A stretch of 64,000 nucleotides of DNA from Sipunculus nudus (GCA_026874595.1 CM049308.1:75999124-76063123), one strand, 5' to 3'. Shown: positions 49,724-62,760, counted from the stretch's first letter. Notes: generated by a model not told the origin, from the sequence alone. Numbers and translations are program-made.

Positions 49724-50676
49724 AGGCGATGAAAGACATGGTTTGTCTCCTTTTGAAGACTGCATTATTCACAGCGTGGGTCCCACCCTGGGTCGACCTT
49801 TTGCCACAGATCTGTGTGGCGTTGTAGGATTTTTTCCACAGGTATTATAAACAGGTATTTAAGTTTAAAATCACCAAAAGGTCTGTCCGAAACATGTACT
49901 GCCAGTCTATTGGTTAAACGTGATAAACAGGGAATCTATAACGTTAGCGGCAGGCTACTGAACCGTTTAGCCCCTTAGCACGCTTAAATGACTAAACAAG
50001 GTGCCGACCATGCAGAGGCCCACGTCTGGGTCATTCAAGTTCAAGCGGGGGAGTGAGGTGGCCTGTGTATTCCCGGCTTTAGGCCAGCCTACGTAACAAT
50101 AGGGACGGCCTATTAATGGGTCAGACCAAATATAGATGAGAGGTAGTAGTCCTGATGTCTTACAGCGTCTCGCGGTTTCCCCGCCGTGAAAAACTGATCC
50201 TGTCGATGTTGGCAGATAATGATTATCCGAAAAGGTCCTTACGATACTCCAAGAAAATGGCCATGCTGATAATGCTTTTTATGCGCATGCGCTGTCTCGG
50301 TTCGTCTCCGTATGTTGTATAAGTAGGTAGAATATATGTACCCACTAATCTGTGGTATTCGTGTCTTTCAATTACCGTAGTACCTCTTGGGGATAATTAG
50401 CGTTCGATTCCTTGCCAATAGCCAATTGCATTTATTTCTGACGTTTCTAAATATAGAATATTAGGAAATTAATTTGCATATTTACCAGAACTAAATCGCT
50501 GACCAGTGCATGATGACATAGGGTTTCGCAGTCTTTGAAGCAGACAAATAGCTAAATAATATAATAACTTACTGCGAATACGATTAACACTAATAATAAT
50601 CAACGAAAAAAATGTCAATTTATAAGATAATATCGATAAATCCAGGATTTTTAATTTATAATTTGTCATGTATCAG

Positions 50677-50838
50677 ATGATCAGGAGCTGGACGAGAAGG
50701 CATTTAACGTGTTCTCTCAGAACAACATAGTCAATAAACCAAGGATGCCGCGGAGATTTTTTCAGAGCGAGAGGAAGACCAGACAGAAGATTACATTTAT
50801 TACATGGAGGTGTCCATGATGGCCGCTCAGACATACAG
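50677..50838 (+). pseudogene. Exon 3 remnant of the secreted Cys-rich/EF-hand paralogue
   Basis: This aligns with the last coding exon of the gene at 59155-61182. The acceptor (ATCAG ending at 50676) has the same phase; the peptide starts DQELDEKAFNVFSQN against DRQLNEKEFDRFSEN in the parent. The block ends at a donor ACAG|GTAAGC (50838), in the same place as the parent's 3' UTR intron donor. The frame that begins at the acceptor ends at TGA 50817-50819. The parent-like 'EEDQTED' segment lies in a different frame, so a frameshift has happened in between. The EF-hand exon expected between this and 42987-43143 was not found. Confidence 0.72.
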
Positions 50839-53018
50839 GTAAGCTTGAACAGATAATCATATATATTACTGAGAACTGTTATGATATTTTAACGTGTATA
50901 TAAGCACATATAATTTCAAACATAGCAGGCAACGTTTCATGTCGAGAGGGCGGTGACTGCAAATGGTTCAACATACGGAATATGAACTTAATGTTTAAGA
51001 TATCCCATCTGCCCGAATAGTAAGCATACACCCCTATATGGACACTGGGCTCTTCCACCGGAGGATCTGACAAGCAATATAGAGCGCTGAAGGGAAGACA
51101 GTTGGGGCCCAGGCGCGGAGATAGTTAGGCAACGGCAAAGCAGCCAGCAACTCTTCGTCTCTTTCCTAAGACGCTTCCCTGAGTCTTGCAGTATAACATC
51201 GTTTGACATAGTAAAACAACCATTCATAATTCGGACCGACCTTTCGTGTTGTTGTATCTTATTCGCGGTAACTCTTACAAAGAGATGATATTAAATTGAC
51301 TTACAGTTGTCTTCTGGTTTTTAGCAATATCTTAAATTGAAGTAGATGAAAATATATATAAAAGCTGCTTGGAAGCCAAGACGCTGACTATACATCTCTC
51401 TACTTTGTCAATGATGCTTTGAATGCTAAGCTAAATAATTAGAAACACCTTCTACAACCTTCATGGTATTTCGTGCATGTACCATCATTGAAACTCGTGT
51501 CATTTTGTTGTATATATGGAATTGGATAATTGGAATAGTTAAAACTAAAAATACTTTTTTCATGTGAAAGGCAAATAATATTAAAATAATTCTTACAGAA
51601 CATTTCTTTTTTTTATATGATGAATTGAACATTTATGTCCATAAAGCGGCCATAAAGTTTTATATCCATAAACCATAAACGGGTATAATTTATATGCTGG
51701 TGCACTGATCGCCCTATTCGTTTTCATTTGAGAATTGTTGAATGTATTGTCTTTTCCTGTCCACCTGTTCTCGCGTCAGTAAGAGTTATAGAGATTTCTA
51801 CCGACAAAGACAAGTCAATAAAGTCAATCATTCCGACATATTATGTAACATATTATGATATAAATTTTACGTAAATGTGAAACATATGCTTTTCATTTTT
51901 TTTTTACTTTTAATATTTCACAACCTCTATTAATTAGTTTGTAGGATCCAAAAACTCTTGTTCAGTGTCAAATTCCTTAAACTCCTGCCAAATAGAGTGG
52001 ATATTTGCATCCGCATTCAGGTCTTCCCCAAAAGTAATCAACCAGGCTTGTAACATTAACGCACTAAAAATTCAATTAAGCCATTTGGTGATATTGGCGA
52101 CATATTGTCCGATTTGAAAGTTACCAAAGTATATCATATTTATGTTGAACCAAACTGATATACCATGGTCCAGTAACAGGCCAACAGAAATTTAAACTTT
52201 AATGTAATTTCATTATTTTGCCTGTCTCTTGAATGTCTTATTTTGTATTTAAATCAAAATAAATTAGCTTTTTGTTCTCCTCTTTCTCTTTCCAACTATT
52301 TAATCTTGTTCAAGTTACGATCTTTAAGTTTGGGCGTTAGGAGATATTTAAAGCTAGAATTAATAGAAATGTCAAAATATGTGAACATGGGTGGAGCAAC
52401 CAAAAGCCTGTCTTTGTTTATTAGTCATAGGATAGAAAAATGAAAACTGGTCGTGAAAGCTGCAGTCTTTTCTCAGATATCTGGTATATAAAGAAACCAT
52501 ATTACCACGGCCCATTCTTTGTAAATTATCTTAAAAAATAATTACACCTAAGAAACAATCACCTTTTAACGACAGTAACCGTTTCACGAGTCGCCAAATA
52601 CCGTTATTTTTAAGCAATGACCAGCCAGTTCCGATATGGCGTTTCTTTTATAAGCATTTGTGACTCGCCATTTAATTCTTGATCCCACATGTTCGTGAAA
52701 CGGTGCGCAGATGATGTTCCGCACAAGACTGGTCTCCTAGAAAGCTTGAACCCACCTACTTTCCTTTTAAACTCCGATATCTGTTGCAAAATAGAAAAAT
52801 AAACCTACAGTTACTAACCTGAATTTAACAAAAATAAATGCACAGAAATACATTTTGTTAGCATTATCGTTTGTAAATATCAAAACGGTAAGTTTCTTTT
52901 ACATTAATTGTATTCTCTGGTTACTCCAGTGATATTGTCTGCATTTTATGATTTGAACGACGTTAAAGCCAGTGTTTGACAGATGTTGAGAGACCATAAT
53001 ACACTAAATTTAAATAAG

Positions 53019-53106
<88 letters not shown>

Positions 53107-55170
53107 CAGCCACAGTGGTTGCATATATTCATAACTTTAAGGAATAAATGACTGTGATATGAAGCTAAAGTGTTAATATTTTTACACTAATTTGTATGGG
53201 AAGAAACGGAAATGGCAAATACTACCAGTATCCTACACTATAGTTCGATAGCCTGTACCCTTTACCTTCATCGTTTAATTTGTCGAAATGGCACACTGAA
53301 TCTTTAACACTACTGAAGGCCATAGTACATAAATATCATGACTTACCTAATTTTGGACTTTGCCAGGATGTTTCTGTATATTCTGTCTGTATACTGAGTT
53401 CAAAACTGATGATATTTGCATGGCTCTTTAAGACCAAAAACTATAGCTCATTGTTTGTAGTTATTCTTCTGAAAGTGATAACTTTTGAAGTACTGTATAT
53501 GCTTTCATTAAATTTTATACACAAGTTGGTTCAACCAAGTTCACTGGAAAACTTGTGATCCAGACCTCAATCTTCAAGGTCAAATCAGGCGGAAAAAGAC
53601 CTATTTTTGTGAACGCTTCATCTTTTGCACAAATCAAATTGTGATATTTGGTACTTGATTTTCTAGCTAAATGTCGAAGGAATTCGACAACCATTTTCGC
53701 TTCCAGTGGTATACCCATAAAAAGAGAAAAGTAAAAAAAAAAAAAAAACGCACTTCTAGATATACTAAAAGTTTTTAGGAAGCACTTGTATGGGAACTTA
53801 TGAATCTTATGAATAATATGATGTGTATATACATATATTCTTCATATATGTAATATTGTTTCCTTTTAACCATATGTGTTGTTTGTATATTTGATTAATG
53901 ATCAATCGATCCGTCTGTGGGAATAGCCTATGGCTAATGTTACAATGTAAGAAAAAAACGGACGGTAAATGAACTTTTTAATATTTCGAATACAAAGTCA
54001 CTTCCAGCGATATCATTTGGGAATATTCAGCGGTACGCAAGTATTCTGAATATAAATCTGCGTAATCTAAATACCGGGCCGTATTTTAAGTAAACCTCCT
54101 TATGCATGAACGTGCACATCCCTGTGTTACTGTCAACATCTTCATTATACTGGGACTAGTGTTTGTAATATTTGAATATTCATCTATACATTCAAGACAT
54201 TCAAGTCTTTGCGTGACCTCTCATATCAAGATGTCAGCTTTCATACCTTTCTCTATTTATGTTTACCACTGGCAGGGGGACGCTACAAAGTGTTTGAAAA
54301 TATATCTTTAAATCGTTTTTGAACGGATAAAGGTTTATTTTGGCTAAATAAGCACTCATAATAAGGGAAACCTTTTTGATTAACAATATGCTCAAACGAC
54401 GGTTGGAGGGAGGGGTCAAGTGCCTGTGAACTTGTTGCATGCATGGGCCTGTGTGTTGCCGAGGGGAGGGGTGGGGGTAGGGGAGAAGTCACCATTGATA
54501 AAAACAGATTTGTTGTTTGAATGAAAATCATAACAAGTGACCCATGGGTCATGAAGTTCAGCTTCCACACAACAGGAATTTTACTATCTTAAACTTAATT
54601 AAGATTTACTTCAAGTGTGATATTGACCTTTGAACTTGAGGTCAACAAAGTTTTTCATTAGGTGATGGGTCACACATTTGTGAAGTCTGAACCAAACATG
54701 ATTGGTCTACAAATGTTGTAAAAGAGAAGAATAAGATATCTGAAGAACTGGTTGGAGCAGTAATGTTCAAATTTTGAATTCTGACTTGGATAAATGTGTT
54801 AATTAGAATGGCTTTCTATATTAGAAACATGCAAATGTATACCTATCGGGCCCCCATTCGCAAAACTGGGGTGTGCAGGTGCGGAGGGGGGGGGGGGGGG
54901 GGATTCTTTATTTCCACTGACTTGAACTTGGTCACAAAAGTCATTAGTGTTCAAGCTCATCTGAGGTAATGGTTGAAACTCCAATTCTATCCAAATACTA
55001 CAGTGTAAACTGTCTATGTCTGTTGATATGATTGTTTACTCGAACAAGCAGAAAAGGTCAATGACAGTTTTGGCATCAACGTTACTCACATGTGCTATTT
55101 TACAGAATGGTGCTTACGTAGCTGAATTACATTCCTGCTAAGATCACAAAGCAACACATCTTATCTCTCT
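50839..55170. other. Gene-free region
   Basis: No exon recognised. It includes (TA)n at 53023-53060 running directly into (GA)n at 53061-53103, and a G-homopolymer near 54885-54901. Most is AT-rich with no defined repeat. Confidence 0.5.
53023..53103. repeat. Compound (TA)n-(GA)n microsatellite
   Basis: About 19 TA units switch abruptly to about 21 GA units. Confidence 0.95.
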
Positions 55171-55392
55171 TTAAGTAGAAGCGGATCCAGCCCCCCCCCC
55201 CTCTTTTCATCCGAAGCAACCTTTTTTTAAAGATTTTCAGACAAAATTTTGAGGCCAGGACCCTTCCCCCCCCCCCTAATCCGGACCTGGGGACCTATTT
55301 TTTTCGTTTTTTCCTTAGTCTTCCTGGTTTGGACCCCCCCCCCCCCTCCACACACACACACTTTCCAAAATCCTGGATCCGCCCCTGTTACG
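55171..55392. mobile_element. Short MITE-like element with GCGGATCCAG ends
   Basis: The left end holds GCGGATCCAG (from about 55181) and the right end the inverted CTGGATCCGC (55371-55381) followed by CCCTG. The interior is rich in poly-C runs and about 200 bp long. Ends of the form CAGGGGCGGATCCAG are common in short non-autonomous DNA elements of invertebrates. The outer part of the left end is decayed and no TSD could be matched. Confidence 0.6.
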
Positions 55393-56817
55393 TCACCTGC
55401 CGCCATAGACCGCAAGGTCTGATGCTCGATACAACACTCCTCTGCCAGAGGTCGTTTCTACTCTTGTGAATCCGAATCTGCGCAGTGTGGCAGTATTAAC
55501 AATTATTCCTTTCTTTCCTTGTGCTGTCACTTTTCGCATGTTTTATCAACTAAAATGACCCTGCTCCGGGGAACCAACTGAGCGGGATGTGGCTGCCCTT
55601 GTCTTGTGTCAAATTAATTTATAATACCAAAAAAACAGCGACAATGTGTCTTCCTCTGATTGTGGGTCACGGTCATCCATTGTCAAGTAATTATAAGCTA
55701 CTATATAGGGCGAAAAACAGATAAAGACTTATGTATCATCGCACGCTTTGTTTTTAAGAAAAAGGCTCATTAGATCGGAGAATGGTGCATAGACGTACCG
55801 AATAATTTCCTGAGACAGCTTGCGTCGACGTTCATTTGCATATTGGACTCACATGCCATGCCCTCCTGTCGAAGCGAGGACCAACTAATTATATCAAGCA
55901 CACTTTGATACCCTATTTAAACATATTACCGAGGATCCGGTCCTACACGTATTTACTACGTTTAGTGGCCTAATTGTCGACCGCGAACCAAAATGAGAAG
56001 AAAAAACGTTAACCAAAGCAAAAACCACAATCAATAACATCAAAACATAGTAGACATAATACATAAATAAAATCCTTTTTTCTTTTATTTTTTTTTGCGA
56101 TATAAATATGTCGAGACTTGTCATAACACCATTAATAAATTAAGCCAATAAGGAATTATCTTTTCACCCGTAACGTAAATGCAAGTGAGGAGGTACAAAA
56201 CAAAACATTTGTTTGGCCCTTAGAATTTTAACACTTGTATGCCCTATTAACATACATCTCATCATAAATTAAATGTCTTAGATTACAGATATTAACCTAC
56301 GAGGACAAATTGCCGCCCTTGTGATTATGAATATTTGCTTCGATGCACATTTTCTAACGATCTCAAACAGCTCTCAATGAAGGTCCTGTCACACACACGC
56401 GCGGATCCAAATCTGAAGCGATACCTTCGTTATGTATTGGTTATAGCCCAATGGCATGTCATGCGAGCCGTGAGGTTTGCCGTTATAACTGATTTGTCCT
56501 ACATCCCCCGGCTCCTGGGCGAAGGTCACGTGTGTCACTTTTTTTTGGTCACGCACCGCGTTCTCTCTATCTCAAAATGTCAAACTTGAATTTTTTGTTT
56601 GCTCGGGATCCAGGAAGCTTGAGTTACTATGCTAATGATAATAAACCAGTTATTTGCCTTACTTGAAAAGTCGCTTGCACCTGACTTGCATGGTCACTTT
56701 TGCATGACCCTGTGATGCTAGCAGATTTTAATGTACAATTAGAATAAAGGAAAATACGCCGCATTAGGGACAAGAGGATTTGCAAATACCTTCGCCAGCA
56801 TTTTTTTCTCCTATTTT
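55393..56817. other. Gene-free region
   Basis: No exon, RNA gene or defined repeat was recognised on either strand. Confidence 0.5.
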
Positions 56818-56874
56818 TTTATTTATTGCTTGCCGGAATCAAAGATTTCGGCAAGCATATTGGTCAGTTGCGTA

Positions 56875-56913
<39 letters not shown>

Positions 56914-58439
56914 TTGTTTGTCACCACTCTCCTGGCCACAATTTTGCCACAATAACCTTGAAACTTACAGGGATGTTGGAAAACATAATTTCTAGGTGCC
57001 CTATTGTTTTTGGTTAAAATAGGTCAAAGGTCAAGGTCAAGGTCGTCAAAACTTCTCAAAACGTTTTTTTCTTCATATCTTTGTGACTATTAGTCGTATC
57101 TACTTCAACAATAGCTCATTTTAATCGTCATTCCAAGGCCTGTCATCTGGTGTGTAGCTGACTCAAATTTGCCGTAACCATGGTTACAATTTTTTGGGGA
57201 AAAGTCATGATATTCGAAAATAAGGGGTCTTATTTTTCCAACTTTGTCAGTTTTAAAGCTAGAGTGATCTAGTTTTTTGCATCAGGTAGCATTCAACTAG
57301 TACTACAAGTACTACCACAGTTTTGAAAGAATCCTTTTTAAACTATTACATCTTAAGTCTTACACTAATATCTCAAAACAAATTTTCCATTTTCCGGATA
57401 TGGCCGCTAGGGGGCGCTGAACTCGAACCTCTCCCAACATATCATGCTTTGGCAATATCTCCAAAACTATAAACCTCAGTTACATAAACTGTAGCTTTTT
57501 TCTTCCTTTGAGTCTTCTTCATAACCTGGAGAAGTCATCTGGACTCAATCTTGAGTCACTTTGTCAGTGTGTCCGTCTGTTTGTCAGTTGTCCTAAAATT
57601 CGCCTGCTTGCTGGTTCTTGCGTCTCACATATAGCATTCTATAGGCCACAGTTTTGATGAATTCCTTTTGAAACTATTACACCTTATGTCTTACACTAAT
57701 ATCTAGAAAATAAATTTTTCATTTTCCGGATATGGCCACAAGTGGGCGCTGCACACGACCCTCACACACATACCAATGTATTGGCCATATCTGTACACCC
57801 AAAGCCTCAGTTACATAAACTAAAGCTTATTTTCTTCCTTTGAGTCTTCTGCATAACCTGATTAAGGCATCTGGTTTCAATCTTCTATCACTTTGTCAGT
57901 GTGTCCATCTGTTTGTACGTTATCCTCAAAGTCGCCTGCTTGCTGGTTCTTACGCCTTACATATAGCATTCTACAGGCCACAGCTTTGACGGAATCCTTT
58001 TGAAACTTGGACATCTTATGTCATACACTAATAATACGAAACGCATTTGTCATCTTCGGAATATGTCCGCTAGAGGGCGCTACAGACGAACCTCCCAAGT
58101 ATATAATTAATTCGCCATACCTCCAAAACTATAAATCTAAATTACATAAATTATAACTCATTTTCTTCCTTTGAATCTTCTCCATAACTAGGTAAAGTCA
58201 TCTGGTGTCAATCTTGTCTCACAAAGTCAGTATGTCTGTCTGTTCGTCTTTTGTTGTCAGCTTTGTCTGCTTCCCTGTTCTTTTGTCTCATATGTCATTC
58301 TACAGGCCACATATTCTCAGCAATGTCCCTGAGAGTCATTCCATTAATAGAAAACCGACAATATGTACTGTCTGTCCGTCTGTGTTTCACTTCTGATTTC
58401 CGGCAAGCGTTCGACCTATGGTCGTCTAGTTTATTTATT
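56818..58439. mobile_element. Satellite cassette B: hairpin end, ~331-bp monomers, inverted right end, 10-bp direct flanks
   Basis: The cassette is 56828-58429. Its left end GCTTGCCGGA (56828-56837) folds with CGGCAAGC (56849-56856) as a hairpin and is repeated inverted at 58399-58408 (TCCGGCAAGC). A second small hairpin CGACC-tat-GGTCG follows. Flanks share TTTATTTATT (56818-56827 and 58430-58439), a possible 10-bp target duplication though low in complexity. The interior has tandem monomers; 'cttcctttgagtcttc' recurs near 57503, 57834 and 58164 (spacing about 331). A (TGTC)n run near 56876-56920 precedes them. No coding capacity. Confidence 0.7.
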
Positions 58440-59154
58440 TCAGTGCTTTGACAACTTTTCCTTGCCAGGATCAGTGTGCATGTCTTCATGGGTACAAAAA
58501 GGTACGTTACACACACACACACATAGAATTTCTATCGCTCGTTCTTTCACTCGTGTGAGCTGTTAACGTCGTATTATTCGGGCCGGGATCAATCGTTCAT
58601 TTGCACACTCGCTCGTTCACTCTTTTACTCACTCTTTGTATAACATTTAATTTATTACATTTAATATTATAACTTGTTTTAATCATATATTAACACTGAA
58701 CGGGAATTTATAGAGGTATTGAACTAATAGGTGAAGGGAGTGAAACACAAAAGCTTTAAAAAGCATAACAAAATATACGTAACACAGGCTTTTTAATTAT
58801 ATACATTTTAACGCCTGGTCTTGGAATCTCGAATCCGTTGGTAGAAATCTCTTACGCTCATAAAGTAATAAGAAATAATAAGAAAGGCTGGGCATGACAA
58901 AGCCTTCGACAATCAAAAAATGAAAATGTCTGAAGGTTAAGCCGTATGGGATAGGCCTATACATCAACAAGTAGGTTTAGGGACATACCATTTCAATATC
59001 CCTAACAAATCTTATTAAAGAAAGTAACCCAAGAAAATCAAACTATCGATATATGCATTAATTAAACACATTACTTTTCAATAATGAAGACAATTATGGT
59101 TTAAACAATATCTTCTCAAATTACCAAAATCCAAAATACATAAAAACACAAGGT
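58440..59154. other. Gene-free region downstream of the EF-hand gene
   Basis: An (AC)n run near 58510 and AT-rich sequence. No exon recognised. Confidence 0.5.
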
Positions 59155-59718
59155 TCACTGCTAAGGTGCTTTATTACAAACAAGTGACAGTACAATTATA
59201 CGCGTGCACGTGATGGTGTGTGGATAGTGGCAGATGTTTCTTTCCTGCCAAGAGTCAATTGCATGTGCAAAATTTAAAGTAGGCGAAGCATCGTTAGGAA
59301 AATAGTTGACGCAGTCCACGTCTTGGTCCTTAGGTGCCTAGTAAACATATTCATCTTCTTCAGTCCAAGTTACTGATGCCAAAAGAGAAAAGGACACTGT
59401 AGTCAATTTAATCAACATCAGATAATGGACTGAGTATGTATTCTTAATGTAGCCGACTGTTTGACTTGAAACAATGAAACATTGAGCAATGTTTGAAATA
59501 ACATGAATCAATACACGACATCACTATATTACAGTTCTAAGTAATTATATATCAATATCTGTTCTTGCTTACCTGCATGTGATGTTTCAGCATAAATCAG
59601 GGACGTCACCTGTTAGATGTCCTCTATTTGGTCTTCCTGGGTTTCTGCCACTGCATCGTTCTCACTGAACCTGTCAAACTCTTTCTCGTTCAGCTGGCGA
59701 TCCCCTGATTTAACCCAC

Positions 59719-59773
<55 letters not shown>

Positions 59774-61182
59774 ATCAAACGTTTACCGTGCAAATTACAT
59801 GTACAATTCTATCCCATAATTCGACAGTTGAAATTTGATTTGCCTATTTAACAGAAAATATATAAGGGTTTTTCACAGTGCACCTGTTCTTTTATCATTT
59901 GCTACATGTTAATGTACCTTTCGTATGATGAAATTTTTGTATGATGTATACTACAAAGGCCAAATGTAAATATATCATGTACCAAACGGTCGTTTCAAAC
60001 ATGTACTTAAATTTCCGAATTCTACATTTAGAACTTTATAAAAGAAAAGCAATCAGCGAATTTGTAAGGAAACGACAGGTAAATATCCTCAAGAGCTCCC
60101 CTTGAAAATGAAAGATAAAAATATCTCTGGAATTGGCAGATGCAAATCCTTTGCACAGTAGCATATTAAAGACCTAAACATTTTCCATGAAAAGAGATCA
60201 TGTTTCCATTTCCAAATTTAACCAGTTTATGTCTCATAACAAGAAGCATAAAAAATAGAACAACTCTGATCTAATTATAGCTACATTCACACATAACAGA
60301 TTAAGGAAACGTACCGTCCTTGTCAATAAACTTCAATGCGGCGAAACTGGATTCCTCATCAGCTTGAAGGGTCTTGCCGAACTCTTCCAAATTAATCAGC
60401 CCGTCTTCGTTCTGGTCGTAGGCTTTGAATTCGTGGGGGAAAGGTTTCAGGTCCTGAAAAACATATTACTTATATAATGCAAATTGAAAATAAAACTTAA
60501 TTTTTATTATCATATTTAGTTTCTTCCTGTATTGCAATATTTATACTAAACAAACTGTGTACAGTTGCACATTTAACATAATGTAAGCAATATTATAAAT
60601 ATTACCACAGTGAATTGGTAATATTAAATATGTGATTCATTTAACAGAGTACACGTATAAACTCAAGATTCCATATTCTCGACTTACGTTGTCTTCGTTA
60701 GCCTTGGTCTGAAGAAGGCAGGAATCTGCACACACTACTTTGCAGGAATCCTTGGGACAGTACCTTCTACACGTGAAGGGACACACTCGGACAGGGGCTG
60801 CCTTACTTCTTTTACCATGACGATCATATCTTCTTCTGCAGAACATAAAACATTTCCGACCTTCAACAGGCGACCACCACAGTGTCGCCGACAGAACCAA
60901 CCAAACGCCAAAAAGTGCAGCAACTTTCATTCTTGATGTTTGATACTTCTTCCTATGAAATAAAAAATTGGTATTAAATTCCATTTTATTCAAATTTCTC
61001 TCAAAAACATAAACTTTCGCACTTATGACAAATATTGAATTGCCTACCGTCTCTCGATATCTTATACCAAATCTGTTTTGCTCTATAATTCTAAGTCTAA
61101 CCTGTAAAAAAAAATCTTTAATGGTCAAATATTTTGCTTACCTTATTCACCGATTAGCGCCGGGTCTCTGTGCTTGGTGCTG
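59155..61182 (-). CDS. Secreted cysteine-rich protein with two EF-hands (complete gene)
   Basis: Transcript, minus strand: 5' UTR exon ending at 61142; exon 60688-60952 with start ATG at 60928-60930; exon 60315-60453; exon with coding part 59613-59704 and 3' UTR to about 59576; last 3' UTR exon from 59372. Coding lengths 243, 139 and 92 nt give 157 residues; all borders are GT-AG. A signal peptide (1-24, hydrophobic VWLVLSATLWW) precedes an eight-cysteine basic domain (C27, C31, C50, C54, C58, C63, C67, C71). Two canonical EF-hand loops follow, at 94-105 (DQNEDGLINLEE) and 125-136 (DKDGDRQLNEKE); all calcium-coordinating positions are acceptable. The second loop is split by an intron. An acidic tail ends the protein. 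It is likely exported and calcium-binding; the partner is unknown. I do not recognise the family; extracellular-matrix or shell-matrix roles are guesses. A decayed paralogue lies at 42987-50838. Confidence 0.88.
59170..59175 (-). other. Polyadenylation signal of the EF-hand gene
   Basis: AATAAA on the minus strand, about 200 bp into the final 3' UTR exon that starts after a TTGGCATCAG acceptor at 59373. Confidence 0.65.
59720..59771. repeat. (TA)n microsatellite close to the EF-hand gene's last coding acceptor
   Basis: About 26 TA units ending 14 bp from the splice acceptor at 59705-59706, where a pyrimidine tract would be expected. Confidence 0.95.
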
Positions 61183-61210
61183 ATTTTGCGAAACAAGCAT
61201 AAAACCTGCA

Positions 61211-61218
61211 TTTATATA
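61211..61218 (-). promoter_or_regulatory. TATA box of the EF-hand gene
   Basis: The minus strand reads TATATAAA-type sequence (tctatataaatgc) here. A start about 30 bp downstream, near 61180, would give a first exon of about 40 bp ending at the donor AAG|GTAAGC (61142). Confidence 0.7.
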
Positions 61219-62760
61219 GAATAGGAGAACAAGAGTGATCATCATATGATGCGTGCCTTGCCAAAACCACGTCAGCATTTAAAATATCCTGTTTGAATAA
61301 ATGCCAGCAATGTTGGCAACATCTTCTGAAACGTTTCCAATTAATAAGTGCCAAGACTCTTTGAAAATTCTCTTAAAATATCCTCTTTCAACAAAAGCCA
61401 ACAACACGACTTTTTTCTTGTAACTGAATAAGCGTAAAAACCAATTCAGTTCTGGCTGAAATTCGCTACACCTATACCGAAGGGACTTTGACCGTCGTCT
61501 TTCAGTCTTTCTCTCTGGCCGTGTGGTCGTCCGTCCATCAACAAGGCACAAACCGTAACGTTAGACTAAGAAACTAAAAGAAATATCTTTGGGCACCTGA
61601 AATCTAGGCCCGGTAACCTATTTTGTTTGCTATAAGGCCGAAAGCCGTGTTTTTAGCACTCTAAAATTCAGATTCTTCTTTGTGTTCAAGATGTCTTAAC
61701 AAATGTTGAATCCTTAAATTAAAATAATGCGCCTCATCCATATTTTGTTTCATGTCATCCTGTATAGTTTTGACAGAATCATAAGAACAATTTGTGGGTT
61801 GTGGGACGATTGAATGAAATATCCGATAATATTTCGTGTGCCTGCAGACATTGGTTATTATCGCTTACCCAAGGAGCACCTGTAACTCTCAGCTGGAAAT
61901 TTATTCAGTTATATGTATTATGTGACTGATATGTTTGTAAAGTGCAGGTGGAGCGACCTGTATTGACTTTTTCTTGCGAGCAAAAATATATATTCCACTT
62001 TTACCCAGTTATGGCTGAAAAAATATAACCCCAGCGTTATTACTTAGGTTTACTATTCTTTAATGAAATGACAATAAAAGAGGTATATAAATAAACTTAA
62101 ATTACTTTTGTAATGATTTCTTAAACATTAACTTTATCTGTTCATGAATGTGTAGCATGCATAATGTTATGTTTGTTACCAAGTGTCTCATGCAGGAGCA
62201 CCAAATTACAGTCACATTGATCCCGTGACTCATTTCTGCATATGGCGCCACTTATTTGTAACTTTTAATAAATATTTATTTAATGTTTAATAAATATTTT
62301 CCACTTCTGCCTCAGAAAACATAAACACTTTACTTTTTATGTGAGGGTAAATTATTCTTTATAGTAAAGTCAAATGAATATGAACAGAAGTTAATTATTT
62401 TCTAAGCTAATTGGTACAGTGATGCATCACAAAGCCCAAATCATGACCATAAAAAGCTTTTAAAATCAATATGCACACCGATTTGAGAAACAGTTCATAT
62501 ATTTCCAATATAGTTATTCAGAGAGTGGTTAATTTCCTATATAATGATTACTTTAATGTTATGTATTTTATCAGCCTATAATAGATATATTTGATTAAAT
62601 CCCATTTGGTATTTTATGAATATTTTATAGACATGCCTTTAACAAATAACGCTATTTTTTATCCATTTAAATATTTCCATATTTCACTACATTTTCATAA
62701 AAAAAACTCGGATAGTAGTATATACATGACACGTTTTATTATATATTTATTTATACTTTA
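61219..62760. other. Gene-free region with decayed satellite-A-like sequence
   Basis: About 61500-62000 contains blocks resembling cassette A ('gtccgtccatcaacaaggcacaaaccgtaacg' near 61530; 'gcaggtggagcgacctgtattgact' near 61944) in the same order but strongly diverged. The rest is AT-rich with no exon recognised. Confidence 0.5.

Larger units (their letters stand above)
43329..49727 (+). mobile_element. Young, non-autonomous LTR retrotransposon (LARD-like) with TSD
   Basis: The element is 43333-49723 (6391 bp), with direct LTRs at 43333-43814 and 49242-49723. Each LTR is 482 bp, begins TGTAAC, ends CTACA, and the two differ at one base by eye. Flanks carry a 4-bp duplication AGGC (43329-43332 and 49724-49727). 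A polypurine tract AGGGGGGAAGGA (49230-49241) abuts the 3' LTR. A candidate primer-binding site (TGGCGAGCGATGC) begins just after the 5' LTR. The 5.4 kb interior has no gag, protease, reverse transcriptase or integrase frame, so it must move using proteins from a relative. Orientation is plus, from the polypurine tract. It lies between the two remnants of the EF-hand paralogue. Confidence 0.92.
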
